Source of the DNA: Roseobacter sinensis
Lineage (GTDB): Bacteria > Pseudomonadota > Alphaproteobacteria > Rhodobacterales > Rhodobacteraceae
Assembly (NCBI RefSeq): GCF_025755255.1
Contig: NZ_JALIEB010000001.1
Coordinates: 434,001 to 498,000 of the forward strand
DNA: 64,000 bases
Direction: 5' to 3'
In this document: in pieces, positions 17,445 to 26,021 of the stretch
How positions within the stretch are numbered: position 1 is the stretch's first letter
Layout of the letters: each line of letters begins with the position of its first letter
Position numbers and translations under genes: made by a program
The notes under the pieces: generated by a model
Told to the model about the DNA's origin: nothing
Seen by the model: the letters and a program-made list of their open reading frames with translations, nothing else
Database searches by the model: none

Positions 17445-18098
17445 ATGGGCTTGCGCATCAACGACACCATACCGAACCTGACCGTCGAAACCGACCATGG
17501 CACCCTTCAGTTGCATGACTGGATCGGCGACAGCTGGGCGATCCTCTTCTCGCACCCCAAGGATTTTACCCCTGTTTGCACCACGGAGTTCGGCGCGGTC
17601 GCGCAGCTTGCCGACGAGTGGGAAAAGCGTGGCACCAAAGTGATCGGCGTCTCCGTCGACGGTGTGGAGGACCACAAGAAGTGGAAGGAAGACATCGAGA
17701 AAGTCGGCGGCGCCAAGGCGGGCTTTCCGATCATCGCGGATGACGGGCTGGAGGTGTCAAAGGCCTTCGACATGCTGCCGGCCGAAGCGTACCTGCCCGA
17801 CGGACGCACACCAGCCGACAGCGCGACCGTGCGCTCGGTCTTCATCATCGGGCCGGACAAGCAGCTGAAGCTGAGCATGACCTATCCGATGACCGTCGGG
17901 CGCAACTTCGCCGAGGTGCTGCGGGCGCTCGACGGCTTGCAGACCAGCGTCGGCAAAGGGGTGGCGACGCCTGCCAACTGGAACGTAGGCGACGATGTTA
18001 TCATCCCGGCGACGGTCTCGGATGAGGACGCGAAGGCGAAGTTCGGCGAGTTCACGACCGTGCTGCCCTATCTGCGGACGACGAAAGCGCCGGAGTAG
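17445..18098 (+). CDS. 1-Cys peroxiredoxin (Prx6 type)
   Basis: A 217-residue peroxiredoxin that reduces H2O2 or organic hydroperoxides. The active-site motif PKDFTPVCTTE holds the peroxidatic Cys45, and no other cysteine is present, so it is a 1-Cys enzyme. The long C-terminal extension (NWNVGDDVIIPATV) and the length are those of the Prx6 subgroup. The start at 17445 has CCGGAGGA upstream; the frame stays open far upstream but only because it shadows the divergent aldehyde dehydrogenase. The external reductant is not identifiable. Confidence 0.93.
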   Translation: MGLRINDTIPNLTVETDHGTLQLHDWIGDSWAILFSHPKDFTPVCTTEFGAVAQLADEWEKRGTKVIGVSVDGVEDHKKWKEDIEKVGGAKAGFPIIADDGLEVSKAFDMLPAEAYLPDGRTPADSATVRSVFIIGPDKQLKLSMTYPMTVGRNFAEVLRALDGLQTSVGKGVATPANWNVGDDVIIPATVSDEDAKAKFGEFTTVLPYLRTTKAPE

Positions 18099-18126
18099 GT
18101 TTACTGGGCTCCAGCCTCTTTTCTTT

Positions 18127-18154
18127 GCCCGGCCGGTCGGCCGGGCGGGACATC
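18127..18154 (+). repeat. Palindromic repeat GCCCGGCCGGTC type, copy 1
   Basis: The inverted GCCCGGC and GCCGGGC arms sit around a short centre and are followed by GGGAC. It lies between the convergent peroxiredoxin and Lrp genes and could aid termination of both. A near-identical sequence is found on the minus strand at 22807-22833. Confidence 0.6.
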
Positions 18155-18205
18155 TAAGCGCGGCGTTCAAAAAAAGCACATTGCGAGAGCGCTTCGAAGC
18201 GGCCT

Positions 18206-18664
18206 TCAAATCGGAAGTTCGGTGGTCGACTTGAGCTCTTTCAGAACGAAGCTCGAATGCACACCGCGCACGATCTCGTTGCGCAGCAGCGTGTGGGTCA
18301 TAAAGCTTTCATAGGCTTCCACATCTGCAACGCGGATCTTCAACTGGTAGTCGGCGCTGCCCGAGGTGGCATAGCACTCCACGATCTCGGGATGGCCCTC
18401 GATCAGCTGCGCAAACCCCGCCACCGTCTTTTCCGCGTGATCGCGCAAGGTGATCGCGGCCAGAACGCAGAGCTTGCAGTCGACTTTCGAGGGATCGAGC
18501 AGCGCCACACGTGCGATAATCAGCCCCGCGCGCTCGAAGTCCTGCATGCGCCGCCAGACGGTGCTTTGCGCCATGCCGCAGCGCTCCGCCAGCTGGGCCA
18601 GTGAGAGGCTCGCATCGCGTTGAATTTCCCGCAAAAGTCGCTGATCTGTGGGCGAAAGCTTCAT
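18206..18664 (-). CDS. Lrp/AsnC-family transcriptional regulator
   Basis: A 152-residue feast/famine regulator: an N-terminal HTH (LSPTDQRLLREIQRDASLSL, then AERCGMAQSTVWRRMQDFE) and a C-terminal RAM/AsnC ligand domain (about residues 65-145, with AVAAG-like GFAQLIEGHPEIVECYATSG and DYQLKIRVAD). The start at 18664 has GGAG 6-7 nt upstream; the longer reading adds a non-homologous leader. Transcribed alone, convergent with the peroxiredoxin gene. The target and effector amino acid are unknown. Confidence 0.9.
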   Translation of the reverse strand: MKLSPTDQRLLREIQRDASLSLAQLAERCGMAQSTVWRRMQDFERAGLIIARVALLDPSKVDCKLCVLAAITLRDHAEKTVAGFAQLIEGHPEIVECYATSGSADYQLKIRVADVEAYESFMTHTLLRNEIVRGVHSSFVLKELKSTTELPI

Positions 18665-18766
18665 TCTGGCTCCATTGCCGAGATATCTCCCAAGCATAGA
18701 ACCATTCTTGAACAAAAGAACCCCCGACGCGAAGCAGGGAGTCTCGATCAGCGTCGATGCGCGGAT

Positions 18767-19765
18767 TTAAGCTTGGCGCCGACGCGCAATGACCCCAAAG
18801 ACGCCAAGACCGGCCAGCAGGAGCGGTAATCCGGCCGGCAGCGGTACCGGTGTGAGTCCTGGCAGCCCGTCGGTTTGCGCGATGGCCCCCTGAGCAATCA
18901 GTTCGTGCGGCAGCGCGCTGGGATGCACGCCATCGACGAAGAAAAACTGATCTGCCGACGCAGGGGTCGGGCAGATGTTCGGGTCGGCCGGGTTGGCAAG
19001 GCTGGGCGTGCAGACCGCATCCAGTCGCAGGCCGAGCGCATCGGCTTGCCCGAGCAGGGTGTCGAACTGCGTGAAGAGATCGAAGACTTCGTAGTTGAAG
19101 CTCGTATCCTCGAAGGTCGCATGGAAGGCGAGCTCGGCCTCCAGTGTCGCATTGAAAAGCTGAACGCCTCCGCTGAGCAGGGTCCGTTCGAGATCGGTGA
19201 GACCGGCGGATCCCGGGATGCGGCTGAGGTCCGGCAGGTTGAAGACAATAAAATTGTCGAAGTTGTCCACGGTCGAAATGTCTTTGACCGTGTCGACGAC
19301 CTTGCCCGCCAGCGCGATCGGGTCAAACCCCGGCTCATCGCCGCGTTGGAAGAAGTCGTTTGCGCCGAAGAGCGCCGTGACAAGCGGGGTGTCGCCCGAG
19401 AGTAGGGCCGCACCGCTGGACTGCAGGGTGCTGGCCTGTCGGGCGAAGGTGCCGAAGGCGGCAGAGGCTGCGGGTGGCGTGATGGCGTCGTTGTCGTTCA
19501 CATCTCCGGCCGTTGCGCCACCCAATGCGAAATTGAAGTTGGGCAGGCCAGATTGTTCAAAAAGATCGGCAATGTATTCGGCATAGACCGGCCCGTTGGA
19601 AAAGCGGCCGTCCAGGCTGGGCGCCGGCAGCGTACCGGCCTTGCCGTCGTCGGTCAGACTGTCGCCAAAGGCGTAATAGCTTGTGAAATCCACATCGAAT
19701 GTGCTGGCCTGCGCGACCGTCGTGAGCCCGAGGGCCAATCCCAGCGAAAGAATATGATGTCTCAT
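18767..19765 (-). CDS. Secreted SGNH/GDSL hydrolase with VPLPA-CTERM anchor
   Basis: A 332-residue extracellular lipase/esterase-like protein. A signal peptide (ILSLGLALGLTTVAQA) is followed by block I FGDSLTD with catalytic Ser36, block III GANDF and block V FVDGVHP carrying the Asp/His pair. The C-terminus is a VPLPA sorting signal: VPLPAGLPLLLAGLGVFGVI followed by a basic ARRRQA tail. Such proteins are processed by an exosortase-type system at the envelope. The start at 19765 has GGGAGG upstream and places the signal peptide at the N-terminus. No exosortase gene is in the window. Confidence 0.88.
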   Translation of the reverse strand: MRHHILSLGLALGLTTVAQASTFDVDFTSYYAFGDSLTDDGKAGTLPAPSLDGRFSNGPVYAEYIADLFEQSGLPNFNFALGGATAGDVNDNDAITPPAASAAFGTFARQASTLQSSGAALLSGDTPLVTALFGANDFFQRGDEPGFDPIALAGKVVDTVKDISTVDNFDNFIVFNLPDLSRIPGSAGLTDLERTLLSGGVQLFNATLEAELAFHATFEDTSFNYEVFDLFTQFDTLLGQADALGLRLDAVCTPSLANPADPNICPTPASADQFFFVDGVHPSALPHELIAQGAIAQTDGLPGLTPVPLPAGLPLLLAGLGVFGVIARRRQA

Positions 19766-19858
19766 GAAAGCCCTCCCAAGCCTCTGGCGGGAAGGGTAAC
19801 ACCGTTTTGTGACACGCCTAGCCTTACCTTGCGCAAGGGCGCACACGACGCTGCGTCA

Positions 19859-19892
19859 AGAAAAAGGCCCCAGCGTTTCCGCCAGGGCCCGA
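19859..19892 (-). terminator. Rho-independent terminator of pnp
   Basis: Read on the minus strand after the pnp stop: a GC-rich stem (GGCCCTGGCG, GAAA loop, CGCTGGGGCC) immediately followed by TTTTTCTT. It ends about 20 nt past the pnp stop codon. Confidence 0.75.
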
Positions 19893-19912
19893 TCTTGCGT
19901 TGACCAGCAGAG

Positions 19913-22051
19913 TTATTCCTCTGCGGGCGCCGCCTCTTTCTTGAGTTCTTCGCCGGTCTCCTGGTCTACGACCTTCATCGACAGGCGCACCTTGCCGCGA
20001 TCGTCAAAGCCCAGAAGCTTCACTTTCACTTCCTGACCTTCCTTCAGCACGTCGCTGGGATGGTTCAGGCGGCGGTTCTCGATCTGGCTGACGTGCACGA
20101 GGCCGTCGCGCTTGCCGAAGAAGTTCACGAAGGCGCCGAAGTCGACGATCTTCACGACTGTCCCGGTGTAGATCTGGCCCTCCTCGGGCTCGGCCACGAT
20201 GGAGTGGATCATGTCGTAGGCCTTCTTGATGGCTTCGCCGTTGGGCGAGGCGATCTTGATGGTGCCTTCGTCGTTGATGTCCACCTTCGCGCCGGAGACT
20301 TCCACGATCTCACGGATGACCTTGCCGCCGGAGCCGATGACTTCGCGGATCTTGTCGGTCGGGATCTGCATGGTCTCGATGCGTGGGGCGTGCACGGAGA
20401 AGTCCGCAGCCCCGGTGATGGCCTTGTTCATCTCGCCGAGGATGTGCATCCGGCCGTCCTTGGCCTGCGCGAGGGCCTTCTCCATGATTTCCGGCGTGAT
20501 GCCGGCGACCTTGATGTCCATCTGCAGCGAGGTGATGCCGTTCTCGGTGCCTGCGACCTTGAAGTCCATATCGCCCAGGTGGTCCTCATCCCCAAGGATA
20601 TCGCTGAGAATCGCGTAGGAGCCGTCCTCTTCGAGGATCAGACCCATGGCAACACCGGCAACGGCCGATTTCAGCGGCACGCCCGCGTCCATCATCGACA
20701 GCGACCCGCCACAGACCGATGCCATGGAGGAGGAGCCGTTGGATTCGGTGATCTCAGAGACCACGCGGATTGTGTAAGGGAAGTCCGTCGCCGCTGGCAG
20801 CACCGCTTGCAGCGCGCGCCAGGCGAGCTTGCCGTGGCCGATTTCGCGCCGTCCCGGAGGGCCCACGCGGCCTGCTTCGCCGACCGAATAGGGCGGGAAG
20901 TTGTAGTGCAGCAGGAAGTTGGATTTGAAGTTGCCATGCAGCGCGTCGATGAACTGCTCATCGTCACCGGTGCCGAGCGTGGTGATCACGAGGCCTTGTG
21001 TTTCGCCGCGGGTGAAGAGCGCCGAGCCATGGGTGCGTGGCAAGAGGCCGGTTTCACAGACGATGTCGCGGATCTCGTCCGTCTTCCGCCCGTCGATCCG
21101 TTTGCCGGTCTTCACCACATCGCCGCGCAGGATCGAGGCTTCGAGCTTTTTCAGCGCGGAGCCCAAGTTCGGGTCTTCGGCCTGCTCCTCGGTCAGCGCT
21201 GCGACGATGGCCTCGCGGGCGGCGGCCACGGCCGTGGTCCGCTCCTGTTTGTCGGTGATCGCAAAGGCCGCGCGCATCTGCTCTTCGCCCGCGGATTTCA
21301 CCGCCGCGTAGAGGTCGCTGTAATCCGGCGGGCTGAAGTCGAAGGGTTCTTTCGCCGCGTCTTCCGCCAGGGCGATGATCAGATCGATCACCGGCTGGAT
21401 CTGTTCATGCGCGAAGGTGACGGCGCCCAGCATCTCGGCTTCGGTCAGCTCGTAGGCTTCCGATTCCACCATCATCACCGCGTCCTTGGTGCCAGCGACC
21501 ACCAGATCAAGCCGCTGCTCGGGGTTCAGGCGCAGGTCCTGCATGTCGTCCACGGTGGGGTTCAACACGTATTCGCCATCCTCGAAGCCGACGCGCGCAC
21601 CGGCGATCGGGCCCATGAAGGGCGCGCCCGAGATGGTCAGCGCCGCAGATGCCGCGATCATCGCCACGATGTCGGGGTCATTGACCAGATCGTGGGAGAG
21701 CACGGTGCACATCACCAGCACTTCGTTCTTGAAGCCCGGCACGAAGAGCGGACGGATCGGACGGTCGATCAGACGCGCGGTCAGCGTCTCTTTCTCGGTT
21801 GGGCGCGCCTCGCGCTTGAAAAAGCCGCCCGGCACCTTGCCGGCGGCGTAGTATTTCTCTTGGTAGTGCACGGTCAGGGGAAAGAAGTCCTGACCTTCCT
21901 TGGCTTTCTTTGCGAAGGTGACGTTCGCCATCACGCTGGTCTCGCCCAGCGTCGCAATCACCGACCCATCCGCCTGACGGGCCACTTTTCCGGTTTCCAG
22001 TGTGAGCGTTTCCTCGCCCCACTGCATCGATTTTTTCGTTTCGTTGAACAT
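19913..22051 (-). CDS. pnp: polyribonucleotide nucleotidyltransferase (PNPase)
   Basis: A 712-residue phosphorolytic 3'-5' exoribonuclease of the RNA degradosome. Two RNase PH-like halves flank an all-alpha domain, followed by a KH domain (about residues 555-610, [14 protein letters not shown]) and an S1 domain (about 620-690, [17 protein letters not shown]). Length is normal for the family. rpsO lies about 2.2 kb upstream on the same strand, rather than immediately adjacent as in many bacteria, with an exporter, a channel and an ASCH gene in between. The 5' leader contains a small perfect hairpin that may matter for regulation. Confidence 0.97.
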   Translation of the reverse strand: MFNETKKSMQWGEETLTLETGKVARQADGSVIATLGETSVMANVTFAKKAKEGQDFFPLTVHYQEKYYAAGKVPGGFFKREARPTEKETLTARLIDRPIRPLFVPGFKNEVLVMCTVLSHDLVNDPDIVAMIAASAALTISGAPFMGPIAGARVGFEDGEYVLNPTVDDMQDLRLNPEQRLDLVVAGTKDAVMMVESEAYELTEAEMLGAVTFAHEQIQPVIDLIIALAEDAAKEPFDFSPPDYSDLYAAVKSAGEEQMRAAFAITDKQERTTAVAAAREAIVAALTEEQAEDPNLGSALKKLEASILRGDVVKTGKRIDGRKTDEIRDIVCETGLLPRTHGSALFTRGETQGLVITTLGTGDDEQFIDALHGNFKSNFLLHYNFPPYSVGEAGRVGPPGRREIGHGKLAWRALQAVLPAATDFPYTIRVVSEITESNGSSSMASVCGGSLSMMDAGVPLKSAVAGVAMGLILEEDGSYAILSDILGDEDHLGDMDFKVAGTENGITSLQMDIKVAGITPEIMEKALAQAKDGRMHILGEMNKAITGAADFSVHAPRIETMQIPTDKIREVIGSGGKVIREIVEVSGAKVDINDEGTIKIASPNGEAIKKAYDMIHSIVAEPEEGQIYTGTVVKIVDFGAFVNFFGKRDGLVHVSQIENRRLNHPSDVLKEGQEVKVKLLGFDDRGKVRLSMKVVDQETGEELKKEAAPAEE

Positions 22052-22086
22052 CTAGGTTCCTCAAGTTGGCCCATTGGCCATTGCAT

Positions 22087-22104
22087 AGGGGGCGAATTCC
22101 CCCT
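22087..22104 (-). other. Hairpin in the pnp leader
   Basis: AGGGGG (22087-22092) and CCCCCT (22099-22104) form a perfect 6-bp stem with a 6-nt loop, about 36-53 nt upstream of the pnp start on the minus strand. In E. coli, pnp is autoregulated through RNase III cleavage of a leader hairpin; whether this one is used in that way is unknown. Confidence 0.4.
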
Positions 22105-22217
22105 GACCTCGGTATCTTCTTTGTCAGGCGCTGAGGTCCGGGCGCCGGCTTTCAGATTGCGCGTACGTACACGAGATTGCGGGCGTTGGAAAGAGACGCA
22201 TTCCGCGACGGTAAGCC

Positions 22218-22736
22218 CTAGCTCCAAGGCTTTTTCGGCGGGGTTTTGTAGGCCGGTGGAGCCTCCGGGAAGAGATCGCCCGTCGCGCTGTCGGCACCGC
22301 GACCAAAGCGCAGCATCCAGGGTTTGGGTGCGGCGATCTCCCCGCCCGGGGCCCATTCGAAATACCCCAGCGCGCCGCTGGCGGGGATCGGCTCGATGGG
22401 CTGGGGGTTCTCCAGCAGAAGACCGGCCTCGCCGCCGAACCAGGGACTGTCGCTTGTCGTTATGATCTCGACGACGTCCACAGTGCCGATGATGGCGCCG
22501 CGGATCAGCGCCTCGGGGCGTGGGCAGGTGGTGCCGTGCTGGGCAAAGCGCCAGTGCAGGTAGCGGTACTCGTCCTCCTTCATGCCGGTGGCGGCATGGA
22601 TGCAGATGGGGCCGGGGGCCATGTCACCCGCGCGGATCGCGCCGAGGCTGCGATTCTCGATGATCTTCGGCCCATGGATGATGGCCCAGGCCGAGGGCTG
22701 GCGGACCGAGAGGGCGAGGCGGGGGAGATCATGCAT
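22218..22736 (-). CDS. ASCH-domain protein
   Basis: A 172-residue protein with an N-terminal ASCH (PUA-like) domain: LALSVRQPSAWAIIHGPKIIENRS (about residues 7-30) and the following GTVDVVEI strand. ASCH domains bind RNA or modified nucleosides and some are N4-acetylcytidine amidohydrolases. The C-terminal half (LGYFEWAPGGEI, then PKPWMLRFG) is not a family I recognise. The start at 22736 places the domain at the N-terminus; a longer frame to 22835 lacks conservation. Its presence between rpsO and pnp is compatible with an RNA-related role, but that is conjecture. Confidence 0.75.
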   Translation of the reverse strand: MHDLPRLALSVRQPSAWAIIHGPKIIENRSLGAIRAGDMAPGPICIHAATGMKEDEYRYLHWRFAQHGTTCPRPEALIRGAIIGTVDVVEIITTSDSPWFGGEAGLLLENPQPIEPIPASGALGYFEWAPGGEIAAPKPWMLRFGRGADSATGDLFPEAPPAYKTPPKKPWS

Positions 22737-22806
22737 GGGGCGGAGGTAGGTCGGGATGTGGCGCGCGCCATCGCATCTCGTTTTGATTTGTGCGCACCGC
22801 CTTGTC

Positions 22807-22861
22807 ACGTCCCGCCCGGCTGACCGGCCGGGCATCGCCCGACCTCCCCCCGGAGGGCGAT
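22807..22861 (-). repeat. Palindromic repeat GCCCGGCCGGTC type, copy 2, with an adjacent hairpin
   Basis: On the minus strand 22807-22833 reads GCCCGGCCGGTC-A-GCCGGGC-GGGACGT, matching the repeat at 18127 in 25 of 27 positions. Directly beside it, ATCGCCC (22834-22840) and GGGCGAT (22855-22861) form another perfect 7-bp stem with inner CTCC/GGAG pairing. This fills the 227-bp gap between the ASCH and K+ channel genes. Confidence 0.6.
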
Positions 22862-22963
22862 TTCGACGTTTGAAATGAACAGGAGGTCAACGCCTTTTTG
22901 AGATGTCGGAAACCGCGCGGCCGTTCCAAACGCCCTCCACGCTCTGGGATCGTCCCTTGGCTG

Positions 22964-23392
22964 TCAGAGATCCTTTTCGCCCAGGATGCGGGTGAAGAGG
23001 CCCACCACGACAGCGGTTGTCATGCCGAACATCAGAATGCCCGTCACCGAGATCATCGCCCCCATGATCCGGTGTTCGGGATCAAGCACCACATCGCCGT
23101 ACCCCACGGTCGTGTAGGTCACCAGCGAGTAATAGATCGGCGCCTCGTATCCCGGCAGCGCGCCTGAGATCCAGAGCGTAAAGGCCGAGATATAGATCTG
23201 GACGGTGTGCGAGCCCAAAAGCACCAGAAACAGCGCGCCAGTCACGATCATCTGATGCCGCGTGCTGCGGCTGGCGTCGAAGTGATCGTGGTGCCGCAGG
23301 TGGCGGACCATGCGGCCGATCACCAGAATGTGCAGCATGGCACAGACCAGCAGCAGCGCGCTGCCGAAGACGATCTGGAGAAGGACGGGCAT
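22964..23392 (-). CDS. Small potassium-channel family protein
   Basis: A 142-residue membrane protein with an ion-channel pore. Three hydrophobic segments are visible (about residues 2-22, 45-70 and 105-130), with the pore helix and selectivity filter YYSLVTYTTVGYGDV between the last two; TVGYGD is the canonical K+ filter. No cytoplasmic RCK/TrkA domain is present, so a tetramer of simple pore subunits is expected. The start at 23392 has GGAAAG upstream; a longer frame would run into the exporter gene. Confidence 0.87.
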   Translation of the reverse strand: MPVLLQIVFGSALLLVCAMLHILVIGRMVRHLRHHDHFDASRSTRHQMIVTGALFLVLLGSHTVQIYISAFTLWISGALPGYEAPIYYSLVTYTTVGYGDVVLDPEHRIMGAMISVTGILMFGMTTAVVVGLFTRILGEKDL

Positions 23393-23465
23393 ATCTTTCC
23401 ACCAAAGGGCCGTTTCGCAGATTTTCAGGGGTGTACGCGGAGCGGCAGACGATGTCCAACGCGCG

Positions 23466-24056
23466 TCACGCTTGTGACAGCGCCGCAAGCAGAACCACCG
23501 CCATCATCGAGGCCGCCATGGCGATATTGATCGTGCGCTGGATGTGGTGCGGCAGGTTCATGCGCTGCAAGGTGATGCCGAGCCACAGCCACGCGAAGTG
23601 GATCGGGATCCAAATGGCGTTCACGATCAGAAACTTGAGGGCGATCTCGACGGCGAAGCTTTGTGGCCAGAAGCCAAAGCCGCTGAAGAGTGCGGTGTTG
23701 ACCGCATAGGCTTTCGGGTTGATCGCTTGCAACAGGATCCCTCCGCCGACGCCGGGTGGCTTGGCGCGTTCGATGAAGGCGACCTTGCTGCCCGCCAGCG
23801 CGATGCGCAGCGCGAGATACGCCAGATAGGCGACCGAAGCGAAGAAGAGCAGGGTGCGCAGACGATCATCGGCGAGAATGGCCGCCGTCACGCCCGAGAC
23901 CACGGCGAGTGAGACGAGGTTGGTGCCGATGAAAAGGCCCAAAACATAGCGGCTGCCGGCCCGAGCGCCGAAGGCGGCCCCCACCCCCGCCGTCGACAGT
24001 ACGCCGGGCCCGGGGGTGATGATCAGGAAGAAGACGGCGGCGGCGAAGGTGAGCAT
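23466..24056 (-). CDS. LysE/RhtB-family exporter
   Basis: A 196-residue inner-membrane exporter of the LysE superfamily with about six membrane segments. The diagnostic N-terminal FFLIITPGPGVLS and the mid-protein AINPKAYAVNTALFSGFG are present. Unlike the copy at 5055-5676 it is intact to the C-terminal helix. It lies downstream of the rpsO terminator and upstream of the channel gene. The substrate (an amino acid or other small metabolite) is unknown. Confidence 0.88.
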   Translation of the reverse strand: MLTFAAAVFFLIITPGPGVLSTAGVGAAFGARAGSRYVLGLFIGTNLVSLAVVSGVTAAILADDRLRTLLFFASVAYLAYLALRIALAGSKVAFIERAKPPGVGGGILLQAINPKAYAVNTALFSGFGFWPQSFAVEIALKFLIVNAIWIPIHFAWLWLGITLQRMNLPHHIQRTINIAMAASMMAVVLLAALSQA

Positions 24057-24091
24057 GAGCGCACTCTATGCAGCCGGGGCCGGGGGTAAAG

Positions 24092-24119
24092 AAAAACCGC
24101 GCCGGATGAGGCGCGGTTT
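24092..24119 (-). terminator. Rho-independent terminator of rpsO
   Basis: On the minus strand a perfect stem AACCGCGCC / GGCGCGGTT with loop TCATCC is followed by TTTC, about 100 nt beyond the rpsO stop and before the exporter gene. Confidence 0.75.
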
Positions 24120-24214
24120 GTTCTCGAACTGAACCGGGTGATGGACCGTTGGCATGCAGAGCACGCCGACATATCCGCACGCGGAGTAGATCGCCTTGCG
24201 ATGTGTTTCCGGAG

Positions 24215-24484
24215 TTATCTCCGGAGGCCGAGGCGTTTGATCAGGTCCTGGTAGCGCGCCTCATCCTTGCCTTTGACGTAGTCGAGAAGCTTGCGGCGCG
24301 TGGCCACCATCTTCAGCAGACCACGGCGGCCATGGTTGTCTTTCTTGTGGGTCTTGAAGTGCTCGGTCAGCGTCGCGATGCGCGACGACAAGATGGCAAC
24401 CTGAACTTCCGGCGAGCCGGTGTCGCCGTCCTTGGTTGCGAAGTCCTTCATGACGCGGGCTTTTTCTTCTGCAGTGATCGACAT
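24215..24484 (-). CDS. rpsO: 30S ribosomal protein S15
   Basis: An 89-residue primary 16S rRNA-binding protein of the small subunit. It begins [16 protein letters not shown] and contains the family core [35 protein letters not shown] and [14 protein letters not shown]-like [14 protein letters not shown], ending KRLGLRR. The start at 24484 gives the standard length; an in-frame ATG at 24502 would add six residues. Confidence 0.97.
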   Translation of the reverse strand: MSITAEEKARVMKDFATKDGDTGSPEVQVAILSSRIATLTEHFKTHKKDNHGRRGLLKMVATRRKLLDYVKGKDEARYQDLIKRLGLRR

Positions 24485-24645
24485 CGGGGGCTCCTGTATC
24501 AAAAGTTGCGGTCAAGGCACAGGCCGGGATGTCGTCCAGCGCAGGCCCATGGAGTAACCCGCGCGAGAGAGATTCTGCGTGGGACTGCGGGCGTATAAGC
24601 GCCCGATCACAAAATAGCAATCGTTGAATTGACCGCGCCGCGCGC

Positions 24646-25305
24646 TCAGGCTGCTTCGAGGCCCACCGCCATGGCCGAGCTGAGCGGTATCAGGGTCAGA
24701 TCCGCGACGCTCAGGCCGCTGTCGCCATAGACCTCCGCCACGGTCTCGCCGTTCATGGAGACATACATGACGTCCGGGTGTTCCGGATCGGACAGGACGT
24801 CCACATGCGGCTCTGCCGTCATTGGGTCGGTGTCGTCCCAGACGACCATCAGGCTGTCGTTGTCGGCCTCGTAGTCGAGGATGTCGGCGCCCACGCGTTC
24901 GGCAATCCAATCGCTGAGCAGCTGATCGAGTGGTGCCGCAGCATCGTCCATCTGCGCCTCCGGTGTATCAAGCAGGTCAGTGCCGGTGACGAAGGGCGCC
25001 ATCTCTGGCTGGTGTTCTGCAGCGCTCTCAATGTCGGCCATCACCTCGTTCAAAACAGCGTCACCCCACCCCGGCCCGGTCGGCGCAATCGGTGCTGCGT
25101 TGACGTCGACGTTGGTGCCAGACTGCAAAAGCCCGTCCTCGGTGCTGTGCTCCCTGATCTGATCGAGCAGGAGATCGCCCGATCCCAAGTGGATGTTTTC
25201 ATCCTCCGGCACGCCGCTCTCTTCGTCCACCGTGTCCGGCTTGACGCCGACAAACGCCGCGGCCCCGACACCGGCCATACCTACCAAACCTGCCAACCAG
25301 AGCAT
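24646..25305 (-). CDS. Hypothetical acidic membrane-anchored protein
   Basis: A 219-residue protein I do not recognise. It begins with a hydrophobic, alanine/glycine-rich segment (LWLAGLVGMAGVGAAAFVGV) that may be a signal anchor. The rest is strongly acidic. The C-terminal 80 residues alternate short beta-prone strands with aspartates (ILDYEADNDSLMVVWDD, then MYVSMNGETVAEVYG), resembling the tails of calcium-binding exoproteins of this bacterial group, though no nonapeptide RTX repeats are visible. It stands alone between rpsO and the DUF1643 gene. Confidence 0.7.
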   Translation of the reverse strand: MLWLAGLVGMAGVGAAAFVGVKPDTVDEESGVPEDENIHLGSGDLLLDQIREHSTEDGLLQSGTNVDVNAAPIAPTGPGWGDAVLNEVMADIESAAEHQPEMAPFVTGTDLLDTPEAQMDDAAAPLDQLLSDWIAERVGADILDYEADNDSLMVVWDDTDPMTAEPHVDVLSDPEHPDVMYVSMNGETVAEVYGDSGLSVADLTLIPLSSAMAVGLEAA

Positions 25306-25408
25306 GTGATCCCGACCTCGTTCACCTCTTACCGAACCGCGCCTTCCGACAAGGTGCCGGATAGACGCGCCCCAAAAAGCGGCTTAGGGCCAATTTCTAA
25401 CCAATATG

Positions 25409-25930
25409 TTAACGCTCAACCGGCAAATCCCAGCGCTCGGGCGCCTGCGCATATGGCAGGTAGAGCGGATGGCGCGGGTGGCCGGCCTTGGATGTGCCCA
25501 GGTGGTGCAGGACGCAGTCCGCCCCGGACAGAAGCTCGGCGACAGCGGCGCCACGCGCCAGATGGACCCCGTGCACGCCCCAGGCCGCGATCACCTGGTC
25601 TGCCCGTTTCGCCGCCTCAACCAGGATCGCGTCGTTCTCCGGCCCGACGGGATCGGCGGCTTTGCGCAGGGCCCGCGGATCGGTCTCGCGCCAGGCGAAG
25701 ATATTCGTGACCTCGAAGGCTCCGAAGCCCAGCTGCCGGGCACGGCGTTCGCAGCGTTCGACCGTGGGGTCGTTGCGCCGCTCGTCGGCGGTCGATGGGT
25801 TCAGCATCACGAAGTTGACCCGCGGCCTTGTACCATCCCAGACGCGGGTGAGACTGTAACGATAGCAGCCGCAGTCGGAGTAGAGGGCGGTGGAGAAGAT
25901 GCCGTCCGCATGATGGGTTCGGGTGTGCAT
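25409..25930 (-). CDS. DUF1643-domain protein
   Basis: A 173-residue protein with the DUF1643 signature: SDCGCYRYSLTRVWD (about residues 18-32), FVMLNPSTADERRNDPTVERC (about 40-60), a FGAFEVTNIFAWRETDP strand and AWGVHGVH. The NPSTAD motif and following conserved Arg/Cys suggest an enzyme, but no biochemical function is established for the family that I can name. It is followed on the same strand by the acidic hypothetical gene after about 100 bp. Confidence 0.83.
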   Translation of the reverse strand: MHTRTHHADGIFSTALYSDCGCYRYSLTRVWDGTRPRVNFVMLNPSTADERRNDPTVERCERRARQLGFGAFEVTNIFAWRETDPRALRKAADPVGPENDAILVEAAKRADQVIAAWGVHGVHLARGAAVAELLSGADCVLHHLGTSKAGHPRHPLYLPYAQAPERWDLPVER

Positions 25931-25973
25931 GACGTGTCTTGCCAGTCGATCACGACTTGGGCAAGGGGCATCG

Positions 25974-26002
25974 AAAAAGGCCGCCCGGGTCGGCGGCCTT
26001 GG
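25974..26002 (-). terminator. Rho-independent terminator
   Basis: On the minus strand AAGGCCGCC, loop GACCCG, GGCGGCCTT and then TTTCG form a perfect 9-bp stem with a T-run, about 20 nt past the stop of the membrane-protein gene at 26022. Confidence 0.8.
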
Positions 26003-26021
26003 TTGGATTATCCTTGCGATA

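Noticed and set aside
20060-22465. Long plus-strand frame opposite pnp
   Set aside because: It has no conserved domain, whereas the minus strand encodes complete PNPase. Long antisense frames are common at this GC content.
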